A DNA stretch of 21,239 bases, taken from positions 1 through 21,239 of IMG/VR virus record IMGVR_UViG_3300028156_000007. One strand, 5' to 3'. How positions within the stretch are numbered: position 1 is the stretch's first letter; each line of letters begins with the position of its first letter. Below the pieces are notes generated by a model. That model had not been told where the DNA came from and did not search any database. It saw nothing but the letters and a program-made list of their open reading frames with translations. The position numbers were made by a program, and so were the translations under genes. Positions 13,624 to 20,526 of the stretch are shown here, one piece after another. Origin of the DNA: a virus.

Positions 13624-15383
13624 GGACTTTATCATCGGACTTGACCACCGCCATGCGGGCGGCCAGCCGTATGCCCCTGGTCAAGGTCGAGATCGCATCC
13701 TACGGCCATCCGGCCGCCGTGGCCTCGGCCACTCTTCAGTGGTCGGATTACAACTGGGAGCGGCTCACATTGGCCACCGATTCTACGGCCGTGGGCAAGC
13801 ACGCCGTGGCTATCCCAGCGGACGGCTCTGTCTGCCGGGTCCGGGCGGGCACTACCATGTATTACCAGCGTATTACTTCCCCAGGTGGTGGTTCCACCTG
13901 GACGACATGGTCCTCATGGGGCGGCGGCACCGGCTCACCGATCGGCCTTGTCGCCTCAGGAACTGAGGTTATCGCCTTTTGCGATGATGGCGTTTACCTC
14001 TATTACAAGAAAAGCATGGATAGCGGTGCCACGTACGGCGCATGGACGGCCATGATGAATACCCGCCCGTGTGAACGCGGCTGCGCAGCAGCCTTCAAGC
14101 CCAACGGAGATCTCGCCGTCGTGCATGCCTCCGATTTCAACGACCCTACATCGCTTTACATTCAGCGACGTACGGCAGGTACCTGGTCAACTGGCCTCGG
14201 GCAGATCAGCGGCGATCACGCAATATCTGCCCTCGCCCTTTATTACAATGGTGACTGGAATATACTCGCCCTCCTACTGGATGGCTCGTATATCCGGCTG
14301 GCCAGGGGCATCTACGGCGACGGTGGATCGTATTCTGCAGGCACATGGTCCGGATGGGAGTATATCAATTCTTATAAGGCCCGCGTGGATTTCAGCGCAG
14401 CTATGCACCTGCGCATGTTCCAAACCGGCCGGGCCGGGCGCAGCGTGCCGACCTATTATGAGCAGGTCAGCTCCGTCATGCAGCAGCAGGCCGCTGATAA
14501 TCTCGGCGTCGACGACCCCTATGTCGTTTATCATGCTTCACTCGGAGTGGTTTTCAGCTTCGCTAAGGATAATAAGCCGTGGTTCTACCGTCTCCGCCCA
14601 GGGACATTATTTAAAGATAGCGACTGGTCCCGTGCATGGCCGCTGGACGTCACCGCGACCTATGGCCTTGCCCTGGCCTGTGATGGAACCTATCTATATG
14701 CCGCAGCTCCAAACCAGGTCTGGCGCTCCGCCCTGCCCGGATCCTGGGCCCCGCCCACCGCGGGCGCCGGCGCCGGCACGGATTACGCTGTCACCGCGGC
14801 GCATATCATCGCCGTCAAGGAAACCGTCAAGCCCATGGCAGCATCGAGCTTAGAGGTTACCTTGGACAATTCCCGATGCACATATAACAGCATCGGCGGT
14901 GGTGCGGCGTCAGCCGTGGGGAAATTGAAGCGAGGCGCACAGGTCACGCTCTCCATAGGCTACCGCACCACCTCCGATCGGTACTCCGTGGCCGGCAAAT
15001 ATTACGTCGAGCGGATATCTTACGCCAGGTCACCCGGGTCCACTCACCTGATCATTGGCTGCACGGACGCTTGGGGCCTGCTGCAGCGCTATTCTTTCAA
15101 CCGGCCGGTATTTTGGAATGAGGCCAGCGACGTCACCACCCTGTATGCCATCATCGAAAAGGTCGTGCAGGCCGTGGGCGGCATCCTGTCCTATGTATCC
15201 CGCAGCGCCGATATCATGGGCACCTATCCCCGCTTCGAAGTGCACACCGGCGAGAACGCCGCCGTAGTTCTCCGCCAGCTTCTCGCCCTGGTGCCCGATG
15301 TTATTTACTTTATCGGCCTTAACGGCTATATCGTCTACCCCCAGGCATCCGATACCGATACCTACTATTTCAAGTTTCCATGA
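13620..15383 (+). CDS. Tail protein: β-propeller plus baseplate-hub-like domain, C-terminus apparently missing
   Basis: A 587-residue protein. The N-terminus (LSSDLTTAMRAASRMPLVKV) is the usual opening of a tail-tip protein family I associate with Dehalococcoidia prophages. Residues about 40-380 form repeated β-strands with Trp, Gly and Tyr-rich turns (WTTWSSW, YYKKSMDSGATYGAWTAM, GTWSGWEYI), probably a sialidase/BNR-like propeller that could bind glycans. Residues about 387-587 look like a baseplate hub (LEVTLDNSRCTYNS, LKRGAQVTLSIGYRT, GCTDAWGLLQRY). The protein stops at YYFKFP, where relatives as I know them continue for another 100-150 residues. A matching C-terminal piece is found at the end of the fibre gene at 17720-18127. 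The start is a TTG at 13620 preceded by AGGAG ten bases upstream. Confidence 0.7.
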   Translation: MRTLSSDLTTAMRAASRMPLVKVEIASYGHPAAVASATLQWSDYNWERLTLATDSTAVGKHAVAIPADGSVCRVRAGTTMYYQRITSPGGGSTWTTWSSWGGGTGSPIGLVASGTEVIAFCDDGVYLYYKKSMDSGATYGAWTAMMNTRPCERGCAAAFKPNGDLAVVHASDFNDPTSLYIQRRTAGTWSTGLGQISGDHAISALALYYNGDWNILALLLDGSYIRLARGIYGDGGSYSAGTWSGWEYINSYKARVDFSAAMHLRMFQTGRAGRSVPTYYEQVSSVMQQQAADNLGVDDPYVVYHASLGVVFSFAKDNKPWFYRLRPGTLFKDSDWSRAWPLDVTATYGLALACDGTYLYAAAPNQVWRSALPGSWAPPTAGAGAGTDYAVTAAHIIAVKETVKPMAASSLEVTLDNSRCTYNSIGGGAASAVGKLKRGAQVTLSIGYRTTSDRYSVAGKYYVERISYARSPGSTHLIIGCTDAWGLLQRYSFNRPVFWNEASDVTTLYAIIEKVVQAVGGILSYVSRSADIMGTYPRFEVHTGENAAVVLRQLLALVPDVIYFIGLNGYIVYPQASDTDTYYFKFP

Positions 15384-15393
15384 TGCTTAAGCC

Positions 15394-15421
15394 TGTCATT
15401 GTGAGCGAAGCGAAGCAATCT
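15394..15421 (+). repeat. Interspersed repeat, copy 1
   Basis: TGTCATTGTGAGCGAAGCGA continuing to AGCAATCT. Repeats of this CATTGnGAGCGAAGC...GCAATC type are scattered through many environmental bacterial genomes, including Chloroflexota, usually between genes. It lies ten bases past the stop of the truncated-looking hub gene. A second copy with a few changes is at 15938-15965, and the two bracket a pair of small genes. Confidence 0.7.
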
Positions 15422-15438
15422 AACTGTAAGGAATAAAG

Positions 15439-15771
15439 ATGAAAAGTAGATACGCGCCGCCGTTTGTCGAGAACCTCACCACTCCTCGCCTCCCTTCCCC
15501 ATTCACCCGCTGCCCGGTATGCGGCGGCACCACTTCCATGGGCGATTTCTATGAGCACGGCATCAGGCGTATTTGCTCTGTATGCTTTTCCTGTGATACC
15601 CGTTGGGATCTCCAAGGCAATTGTATCCATCACGGCGCTGTTGTGCGCCTGCCCTTCGTCCAAAACCTCATCCTGCCAGAGGATGACGCCGATTATAACC
15701 CCGCTACTAAATCCGTCCGCGAACGTAAGGGCGTACCTTCAGGCGCGCCTGCAAAGGAGAAAGTGATATGA
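15439..15771 (+). CDS. Zinc-ribbon protein
   Basis: A 110-residue protein with CPVCGG (C25, C28) and ICSVCFSC (C46, C49, C52) knuckles, a probable zinc ribbon. The N-terminus (PPFVENLTTPRLPSPFTR) and the middle (HHGAVVRLPFVQNLILPEDD) share a PFVxNL motif. Residues after about 95 (RKGVPSGAPAKEKVI) are encoded largely by a palindromic repeat element, so the C-terminal tail may be a late addition. AAGGA lies six to seven bases before the ATG. The stop overlaps the ATG of the next gene (ATGA). The function is unknown. Confidence 0.65.
   Translation: MKSRYAPPFVENLTTPRLPSPFTRCPVCGGTTSMGDFYEHGIRRICSVCFSCDTRWDLQGNCIHHGAVVRLPFVQNLILPEDDADYNPATKSVRERKGVPSGAPAKEKVI
15730..15749 (+). repeat. Palindromic element, copy 2
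   Basis: GGCGTACCTTCAGGCGCGCC matches copy 1 at 12218-12237 in 18 or 19 of 20 positions depending on how the loop is aligned. Here it lies inside the end of the zinc-ribbon gene and just before AAAGGAG, the ribosome binding site of the gene at 15768. The palindrome is slightly degraded on its right arm. Confidence 0.5.
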
Positions 15772-15932
15772 AAGATTTATTTATCTGGTTCTGCGTAGTC
15801 TTTATCGCCGTCTGCGGCTGCGTCTTAAGCTACCGCTACGGTTTCGTCGGTGGGCAGTCGAACTGCCCGGTTAAGTATGCAGTCTGCGAGAACGGCACCT
15901 GTGTGCTTTCAGACGCGCCCCCGGATTACTAA
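15768..15932 (+). CDS. Small membrane protein
   Basis: A 54-residue protein with one N-terminal hydrophobic helix (about 4-22) followed by a short tail with cysteines at 33, 40 and 45 (CPVKYAVCENGTC). The FIAVCGC stretch could be a poor lipobox, so a small lipoprotein is possible. It starts in the ATGA overlap with the zinc-ribbon gene and has a good AAAGGAG. Its membrane location and late position allow a role in lysis or host-surface modification, but this is speculation. Confidence 0.6.
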   Translation: MKDLFIWFCVVFIAVCGCVLSYRYGFVGGQSNCPVKYAVCENGTCVLSDAPPDY

Positions 15933-15937
15933 ATAAT

Positions 15938-15965
15938 CGTCATTGTGAGCGGAGCGAATCAATCT
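15938..15965 (+). repeat. Interspersed repeat, copy 2
   Basis: CGTCATTGTGAGCGGAGCGA continuing to ATCAATCT, the same type as 15394-15421 with a few substitutions and in the same orientation. It begins five bases after the stop of the small membrane protein gene and precedes the ribosome binding site of the next gene. Confidence 0.65.
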
Positions 15966-15992
15966 TTCCCCTCGCAATAAGGAGAAAACAAT

Positions 15993-16400
15993 ATGGCATC
16001 AGCGCTCTTCGCAAAAGCTAAAAAGGCTTTCCTCGACAAAGATATCGACCTGTTGGATGACAATATCAAGGTCGTCCTGGTGGACTCAGCCGACTATACC
16101 CTCGACCTGGCCGCCCATGATTTTCTCGATGATATCCCGGCCGGTGCCCGCGTCGGCACTTCTGGCAACCTCGCCAATAAGTCCACCACGGGTGGCGTGT
16201 TCGATGCGGACGATATCACCATCACCAGCGTTACCGGTGATCAGTTCGAGTATATCATCATCTACCGCGATACTGGCACAGCCAGCACTTCCCAGCTCAT
16301 AGCCTGTATTGATACCGCGACCGGCCTTCCCTGTACTCCCAACGGTGGCGATATCACCATCACGTGGGACAGCGGCGCAAATAAAATATTTGCCTTGTAG
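15993..16400 (+). CDS. Phage structural protein of unknown role
   Basis: A 135-residue protein (FAKAKKAFLDKDIDLLDDNI then KVVLVDSADYTLDLAAHDFL, later FDADDITITSVTGDQFEYII and a C-terminal GGDITITWDSGANKIFAL). I recognise the pattern as a widespread small phage protein found near tail-fibre genes, in which IKVALVD, a DIPAGARV turn and ITITWDSG are conserved. No experimental function is known to me. GGAG eight bases before the ATG supports the start. It is probably a tail or fibre accessory protein. Confidence 0.7.
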   Translation: MASALFAKAKKAFLDKDIDLLDDNIKVVLVDSADYTLDLAAHDFLDDIPAGARVGTSGNLANKSTTGGVFDADDITITSVTGDQFEYIIIYRDTGTASTSQLIACIDTATGLPCTPNGGDITITWDSGANKIFAL

Positions 16401-16420
16401 GCATTAAGGTAATAGTTTGG

Positions 16421-18127
16421 ATGGCCTGGCTGACTGGCTGGACTTATAGAAAAGCTATTGTAATCGCTCATACCGATGACGGGGCTCAGACCAATTATCA
16501 ACTTAAATTGTTGGTAGGTGAGAGTTCTGGTGCAAGCGGTGAGCAGGTCGATTGTGGGGGTCATGTCGTCTCTGATTTTGACGACCTGCGCTTTACCACT
16601 TCGGACGGCTCTACGCTCTGCGATTATTGGATTGAGAGTATTACAGGTTCATCCCCCAACCAATTGGCCACTGTCTGGATAGAGGTGCCCTCCATTGCAG
16701 CGCATCCCAATGATACCACGATCTATATGTACTACGGTGGCACAGAGACTGCAGTAAGCAACGGGGCAAATACCTTCCCATTTTTTGACGATTTCAATAG
16801 GGCAGATAGTTCCGATGTTGGTAATGGGTGGACTGAATATACAAATATATTTTCCATTTCTTCTAATACGTTGCAGGGAACTGCGTCGTCTGATGCTCCA
16901 GCATATCCTGGTAATTCTGTTTATAAAGGGTATACATGGTCCGGCAAGAAAATGTTAGAGGCAAGGTATAAATCATCGAGTGTCGTGTCTTACTATGTTA
17001 TGTTTGATGGTCAAGTTACTGCTACGACAATACTTGCGTGGTCATTAGGTACGTCCTCTAAGGCTTGGTATCTTGGTCCTTCCGGGTGGAACCAATCAGA
17101 CTCAATAAGTGGTTCGACGTATTACATTCTGGGCATAATGTGGGACGATAGTGCCGGCACTGGAAATTATTACATCAACCGGGCGGCAAAAGCTACGGGT
17201 ATTTCTCCGCTTTCAATTAGTGCTTCGGAAAGGGTGGCGTTCCGGGTTTATAATACCGGTCCAACTGTAAATGCAGACTGGGTGTTAATAAGGGAATACA
17301 CAGCAAATGAGCCTACCTGGAGCAGTTTCGGGAGCGAAGAGTTTCCTGGTGTCTCCCCCTCTGGCATCGCATCTACATTAGCGGTCGGCACTCCTAAAAT
17401 AACGCTGTATCTTAAATCCTCCTATATAGCCGGTACTGCTGCGTTTGGTACTCTAAAATTCACGCTTTACCTCAAGCCCTCCGGCATCGCTTCGATGTTG
17501 GATTTTGGCAATCCGGCTGTTATGCAGGGGAGCAATATCGCACCTCCAGGCATGGCTCCAACTTTGACCTTGGGTACGCCAACTTTAATTTATAACCAGG
17601 TCATAACCACCGCCCCCCGCGTCCCCGCCTCCACCTTCGGCACGCCGTCAGTCTATCAGGGAAACATCGCCGCAATAGGCGTTGCTTCCATCGCGGCCGT
17701 GGGAACGCCGACCGTTAGCCGCTTTGTCTTTCATATCATCCTTTCAGCCACTTACTCAGTGGAGGCTCCGGATGTCAACCGCACCTATGTCGTTGGCTCG
17801 GATGCTGCCGGTGCCCAGGTTTCCGGGTCCGCCATCACCCAAGCCGACGTTGATCTGGTCGGCGAGCGCATGGAGGCCCACCACAATCCCGCCATCCCCA
17901 CTGCCACCGTGGCCGCCGCGGTGGCCACCGCCCAGCTCGCGAAGGCCCGCCTGGACGGCACGCGGGCGCAGATCACCGTCGCCCCGCACTGCGGTGTAGA
18001 ATTGTGGGATGTGGTAAACGTTACGGACGACATCGCCAATCAGGCATCAAGCTACCGCGTAAGCGGTTATGTCTTGGACTTCCGGGCCGGTGTTTACCGA
18101 CACATCCTTGAGCTTTGCGCTCTCTGA
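16421..18127 (+). CDS. DUF2341 fibre protein fused to a hub-like C-terminus
   Basis: A 568-residue chimera-like protein. Residues 1-110 form a DUF2341 domain (WTYRKAIVI, TNYQ, YWIES, TIYMYYGG). Residues about 120-305 resemble a LamG-like β-sandwich (FFDDFNRADSSDVGNGW). Residues about 313-433 hold about five imperfect repeats around GIASxxAVGTPxV, known from phage fibres. Residues about 445-568 (VNRTYVVGSD, DLVGERMEAHHNPAIPTATV, PHCGVELWDVVNVTDD, YRVSGYVLDF) look like the C-terminal part of the baseplate-hub protein that appears to be missing from the gene at 13620. The last 500 bases are clearly more GC-rich than the first part. It probably mediates surface or polysaccharide binding at the tail tip. 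Confidence 0.7.
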   Translation: MAWLTGWTYRKAIVIAHTDDGAQTNYQLKLLVGESSGASGEQVDCGGHVVSDFDDLRFTTSDGSTLCDYWIESITGSSPNQLATVWIEVPSIAAHPNDTTIYMYYGGTETAVSNGANTFPFFDDFNRADSSDVGNGWTEYTNIFSISSNTLQGTASSDAPAYPGNSVYKGYTWSGKKMLEARYKSSSVVSYYVMFDGQVTATTILAWSLGTSSKAWYLGPSGWNQSDSISGSTYYILGIMWDDSAGTGNYYINRAAKATGISPLSISASERVAFRVYNTGPTVNADWVLIREYTANEPTWSSFGSEEFPGVSPSGIASTLAVGTPKITLYLKSSYIAGTAAFGTLKFTLYLKPSGIASMLDFGNPAVMQGSNIAPPGMAPTLTLGTPTLIYNQVITTAPRVPASTFGTPSVYQGNIAAIGVASIAAVGTPTVSRFVFHIILSATYSVEAPDVNRTYVVGSDAAGAQVSGSAITQADVDLVGERMEAHHNPAIPTATVAAAVATAQLAKARLDGTRAQITVAPHCGVELWDVVNVTDDIANQASSYRVSGYVLDFRAGVYRHILELCAL

Positions 18128-18138
18128 TTGGTTATAAT

Positions 18139-18306
18139 ATGGCTGCTATGAATAAGAAAACGCTTTCTGCCCTTCAAATAGCAGGCATCGTTCTACAAGT
18201 TGTAACCCTCATATTGGTTCTGGTCCTGTTCTTTATCATGAGCGACCGCTTGATAGCCGTTGAGCAAAAGCAGGCTGAACTTGGATATCGTGTGCTTTGT
18301 CCTTGA
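18139..18306 (+). CDS. Small single-helix membrane protein
   Basis: A 55-residue protein with one strong transmembrane helix (about 12-34) and a short tail containing EQKQAELGYRVLCP. It begins 11 bases after the fibre gene. No clear Shine-Dalgarno sequence is seen before either candidate ATG (18139 or 18148), so the start is uncertain. As the last gene of the late operon it could act in lysis as a holin or spanin-like protein, which is a guess from size and topology. Confidence 0.5.
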   Translation: MAAMNKKTLSALQIAGIVLQVVTLILVLVLFFIMSDRLIAVEQKQAELGYRVLCP

Positions 18307-18338
18307 ATAAAAGCCTTACTAGTAGCAGCAGATTAATC

Positions 18339-18950
18339 CTATGCGGCATGTACTAGTGCAAATTTGGTGCCATCATAAATCACGTTAACATCTTGACCTC
18401 GAGCAAAACCACAATCGTGAACTGGATCGGTAAGTTTGAGTTCTTTTACGTTTAGTTTTATTGGTGCGCATATATACGCATGCCTATCTTGATCACCATA
18501 AAAACGAAAATTCGCATCATAAAGCACGCCACAAATTTCTAATTTAATATCAATCAATCCACGTTTTTTAAATTTCCGTAATTCATCAAACAGCGGAATT
18601 TTATCTGCCTCAGATGTATTTATACGTATTTCTGTTCTTGGTTTAATAGGACCGCCATTATAAACGTAACCAATTTTATTATTCGGATAAACAATAGTTA
18701 CCGGTATTTGGATTGGGGAATATATTGTCTGCGAAAGCGGATTGGTATCACTATTTGAATCTTTGTTTTGCATGTTATCGCTTTGAATGGGGGATGAAAT
18801 GCTATCCGAATATACTTCTGATAAGCATCTCTCAATATATTGTGAAGCAATATTGCTTGGATCTGCACCAAGTGAACCTGCTATTTTTTTTAGCTGTTGA
18901 AATTGCTTGGCAGGAAGCGAAATGGTTATCGCAACTTCATTTTTTGTCAT
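18339..18950 (-). CDS. Possible internal product: ribbon-helix-helix plus C-terminal domain, 203 aa
   Basis: Within the gene above, AAAGGAGA (18965-18958) lies seven bases before an ATG at 18950-18948 that begins MTKNEVAITISLPAK, exactly at the start of the ribbon-helix-helix module. This signal is far better than the one before the full-length start. It would give a separate 203-residue DNA-binding protein in the same frame. Whether both products are made cannot be told from sequence. The site may also be a relic of two genes that later fused. Confidence 0.4.
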   Translation of the reverse strand: MTKNEVAITISLPAKQFQQLKKIAGSLGADPSNIASQYIERCLSEVYSDSISSPIQSDNMQNKDSNSDTNPLSQTIYSPIQIPVTIVYPNNKIGYVYNGGPIKPRTEIRINTSEADKIPLFDELRKFKKRGLIDIKLEICGVLYDANFRFYGDQDRHAYICAPIKLNVKELKLTDPVHDCGFARGQDVNVIYDGTKFALVHAA

Positions 18951-19760
18951 AATATTATCTCCTTTAGCCAATAACATTTCTTTGCTGGGTGATCTTGTAG
19001 TGACACTTAAATCATTATCACGTTTATTAAATAGAAAGCATTCAATGCTATCCGGTTCGCAATTTAATGCATTCGCCCAATCATGCATTGCATATATGTA
19101 ATGCATGTAACCCTCTGGATATTCCTTGAGACTCGCTTTTAACTTCCTTTTGCCCTGATATATAACCGCATCTGCGAAAGTGGCAACCAAATTAGTATTC
19201 TCCAATGTATCTATGACATGAAAACATTTGATAACATTCGTGTCCAAAATAACAGGCTGCGTCTTTAAATGGACGGCACGCCCTATGAAATAAAATAGCT
19301 TGGTAAAATAGGCTGATCTGCACCCGGGCAAGTTAAATGTTTCATATGCTTTAAATATTTCATTCTTTGAAACTAAGTCTACGGTATCATCTAATATTGC
19401 CTTAAATTTACTATACCCATACCCTTTTTTTACATATTCACAACCTCTAAGTTGGTTAAAACTCCATCCCCACATCATGACTGCTAAATAGAATATTCTG
19501 ACATCAGGCCATGTACCTGTTGCTGCCTTTGATGCTAAATTTGTTAGATTGGAACGCGTAAGTTGCGCGATATTAGTATCATTAGGATCCGTATAGCAAT
19601 TTAAAATGGACGTCAGGTCCGCCGAAATATCAGTTGAGTCTGCAGAAGAATCGAGCCATTTCTGAATATCAATATATGCCGGTTTTTCAATATGAAGTGA
19701 AGTTAAAATCGCGTTGCTATTTTGCAGCAAATATTTTGGCAGTGGAATCCTATCGCTCAT
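18339..19760 (-). CDS. OGG-fold glycosylase-like domain fused to a ribbon-helix-helix module
   Basis: A 473-residue protein of unusual make-up. Residues about 84-240 resemble the 8-oxoguanine DNA glycosylase (OGG) fold family: MMWGWSFNQLRGCEYVKKGY then YSKFKAILDD, a helix-hairpin-helix-like LPGCRSAYFTKLFYFIG and an acidic QPVILDTNVIKCF. Residues about 273-318 are a CopG-like ribbon-helix-helix (VAITISLPAKQFQQLKKIAG...IERCLSEV). Residues about 345-473 form an unrecognised β-rich domain. The gene is AT-rich, reads against the late operon and lies at the element's edge, the usual place for cargo or defence genes. A strong internal ribosome binding site precedes Met271. The ATG at 19760 has no good Shine-Dalgarno sequence. 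The domain calls are from memory of family patterns and need a profile search. Confidence 0.6.
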   Translation of the reverse strand: MSDRIPLPKYLLQNSNAILTSLHIEKPAYIDIQKWLDSSADSTDISADLTSILNCYTDPNDTNIAQLTRSNLTNLASKAATGTWPDVRIFYLAVMMWGWSFNQLRGCEYVKKGYGYSKFKAILDDTVDLVSKNEIFKAYETFNLPGCRSAYFTKLFYFIGRAVHLKTQPVILDTNVIKCFHVIDTLENTNLVATFADAVIYQGKRKLKASLKEYPEGYMHYIYAMHDWANALNCEPDSIECFLFNKRDNDLSVTTRSPSKEMLLAKGDNIMTKNEVAITISLPAKQFQQLKKIAGSLGADPSNIASQYIERCLSEVYSDSISSPIQSDNMQNKDSNSDTNPLSQTIYSPIQIPVTIVYPNNKIGYVYNGGPIKPRTEIRINTSEADKIPLFDELRKFKKRGLIDIKLEICGVLYDANFRFYGDQDRHAYICAPIKLNVKELKLTDPVHDCGFARGQDVNVIYDGTKFALVHAA

Positions 19761-19803
19761 AGTATTAAAAAGCTGGAATATCAGTGATCATATTGACCTT
19801 CCC

Positions 19804-19953
19804 CTATATGCGTACCACTTTTTGAGTCAGTCCAACATGAATAGACGCCGTCGCATATGGTTGATAGTCGATGGCAATATGTGGTTGTTGTCGGGTATAT
19901 TCTTTCCTCCAACCTTCAATCAATATTCTGGCTTCAGCGACTTCGTTTCCAGA
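19804..19953 (-). pseudogene. Remnant of IS3-like transposase C-terminus
   Basis: The minus-strand frame from 19953 to the TAG at 19804 encodes SGNEVA, then EARILIEGWRKEYTRQQPH, then IAIDYQPYATASIHVGLT. This matches the end of IS3/IS481-type transposases (EARxLIExWRxxYNxxRPHxALGYxPPA). The upstream part of the transposase is absent: the MarR gene ends only three bases away. Only about 50 residues remain. Confidence 0.6.
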
Positions 19954-19955
19954 CT

Positions 19956-20429
19956 TTAAGGCCAGGGGAGCGCCTTGGGGCTGAGGCGGAGCTGTTTCAT
20001 GCCCGCCTCTTTGAGTGCCGTCAGCGTTGCCTTGAGCTCTCTCTGCTGCACCGAGGTCAGCCTCGAAAGGACGTGCGTTGTGCCTTCCAGTTTCATCGCT
20101 TTCTTTAGAGCAATTTCGCCCTTGGCGGTCAGGGTTATACGTATGTAGTTCTTGCGGTCCATGTTCTTGGTCCTCTTGATCAGACCGCGTGCTTCCATGC
20201 GCATGAGGATGCCGGATACGGAATGAGGTTCACGCAACATCATCCTGGTGATTTTGGCAGGTGTGACGCCCTCGCCCATGGCGTCCACCAGGAAGAGGAT
20301 CTCCGCGGCGGTGGCCGACAGGTTCTGGGGCATGAGTTCCCTCTCCCTCACCTTAACGAATATGTCCGCGACCTGCATGATCTGCGCGATAAGGGTATAT
20401 TCCCTATCCGCCTTTATTTGCTGTGCCAA
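19956..20429 (-). CDS. MarR-family transcriptional regulator
   Basis: A 157-residue winged helix-turn-helix regulator. The dimerisation helix is at the N-terminus (REYTLIAQIMQVADIFVKVR). The DNA-binding region spans about 35-105, with recognition helix REPHSVSGILMRMEARG and wing KRTKNMDRKNYIRITLT. The C-terminal helices complete the dimer interface. The DRKNYIRITLTAKG segment is the conserved MarR wing. The start is a TTG at 20429, chosen for GGAGG six bases upstream. A palindromic operator candidate lies 28 bases before it, so autoregulation is likely. The last residues (LSPKALPWP) may be altered by the IS remnant that abuts the stop codon. The ligand and targets are unknown. Confidence 0.85.
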   Translation of the reverse strand: MAQQIKADREYTLIAQIMQVADIFVKVRERELMPQNLSATAAEILFLVDAMGEGVTPAKITRMMLREPHSVSGILMRMEARGLIKRTKNMDRKNYIRITLTAKGEIALKKAMKLEGTTHVLSRLTSVQQRELKATLTALKEAGMKQLRLSPKALPWP

Positions 20430-20456
20430 AATTCACCTCCACACGCCTTTGTTTTT

Positions 20457-20482
20457 GATATTAACGACTATCGTTTGATATC
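20457..20482. promoter_or_regulatory. Palindromic operator candidate upstream of marR
   Basis: GATATTAACGA, three bases, then TCGTTTGATATC. The two arms are inverted copies with a one-base gap. Size, symmetry and distance from the MarR start fit a MarR-dimer binding site. Confidence 0.5.
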
Positions 20483-20526
20483 GTCTACGTCTAAAAGGTT
20501 ATAGGTTATCCGCACGGCTGTCAATG

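Noticed and set aside
14071-14853. A 260-codon frame within the hub gene
   Set aside because: It is Pro/Ser/Arg-rich, in another frame of a well-supported gene, and lacks a ribosome binding site.
18340-18370. Third copy of the shared promoter element (ATGTACTA near 18349)
   Set aside because: Only eight bases match, without the palindrome or the -10-like part, and it lies inside the end of a coding region.
19714-19959. Plus-strand ORF between the glycosylase-like gene and marR
   Set aside because: The opposite strand of 19804-19953 encodes a recognisable transposase end, and the plus-strand frame has no start signal or recognisable content.
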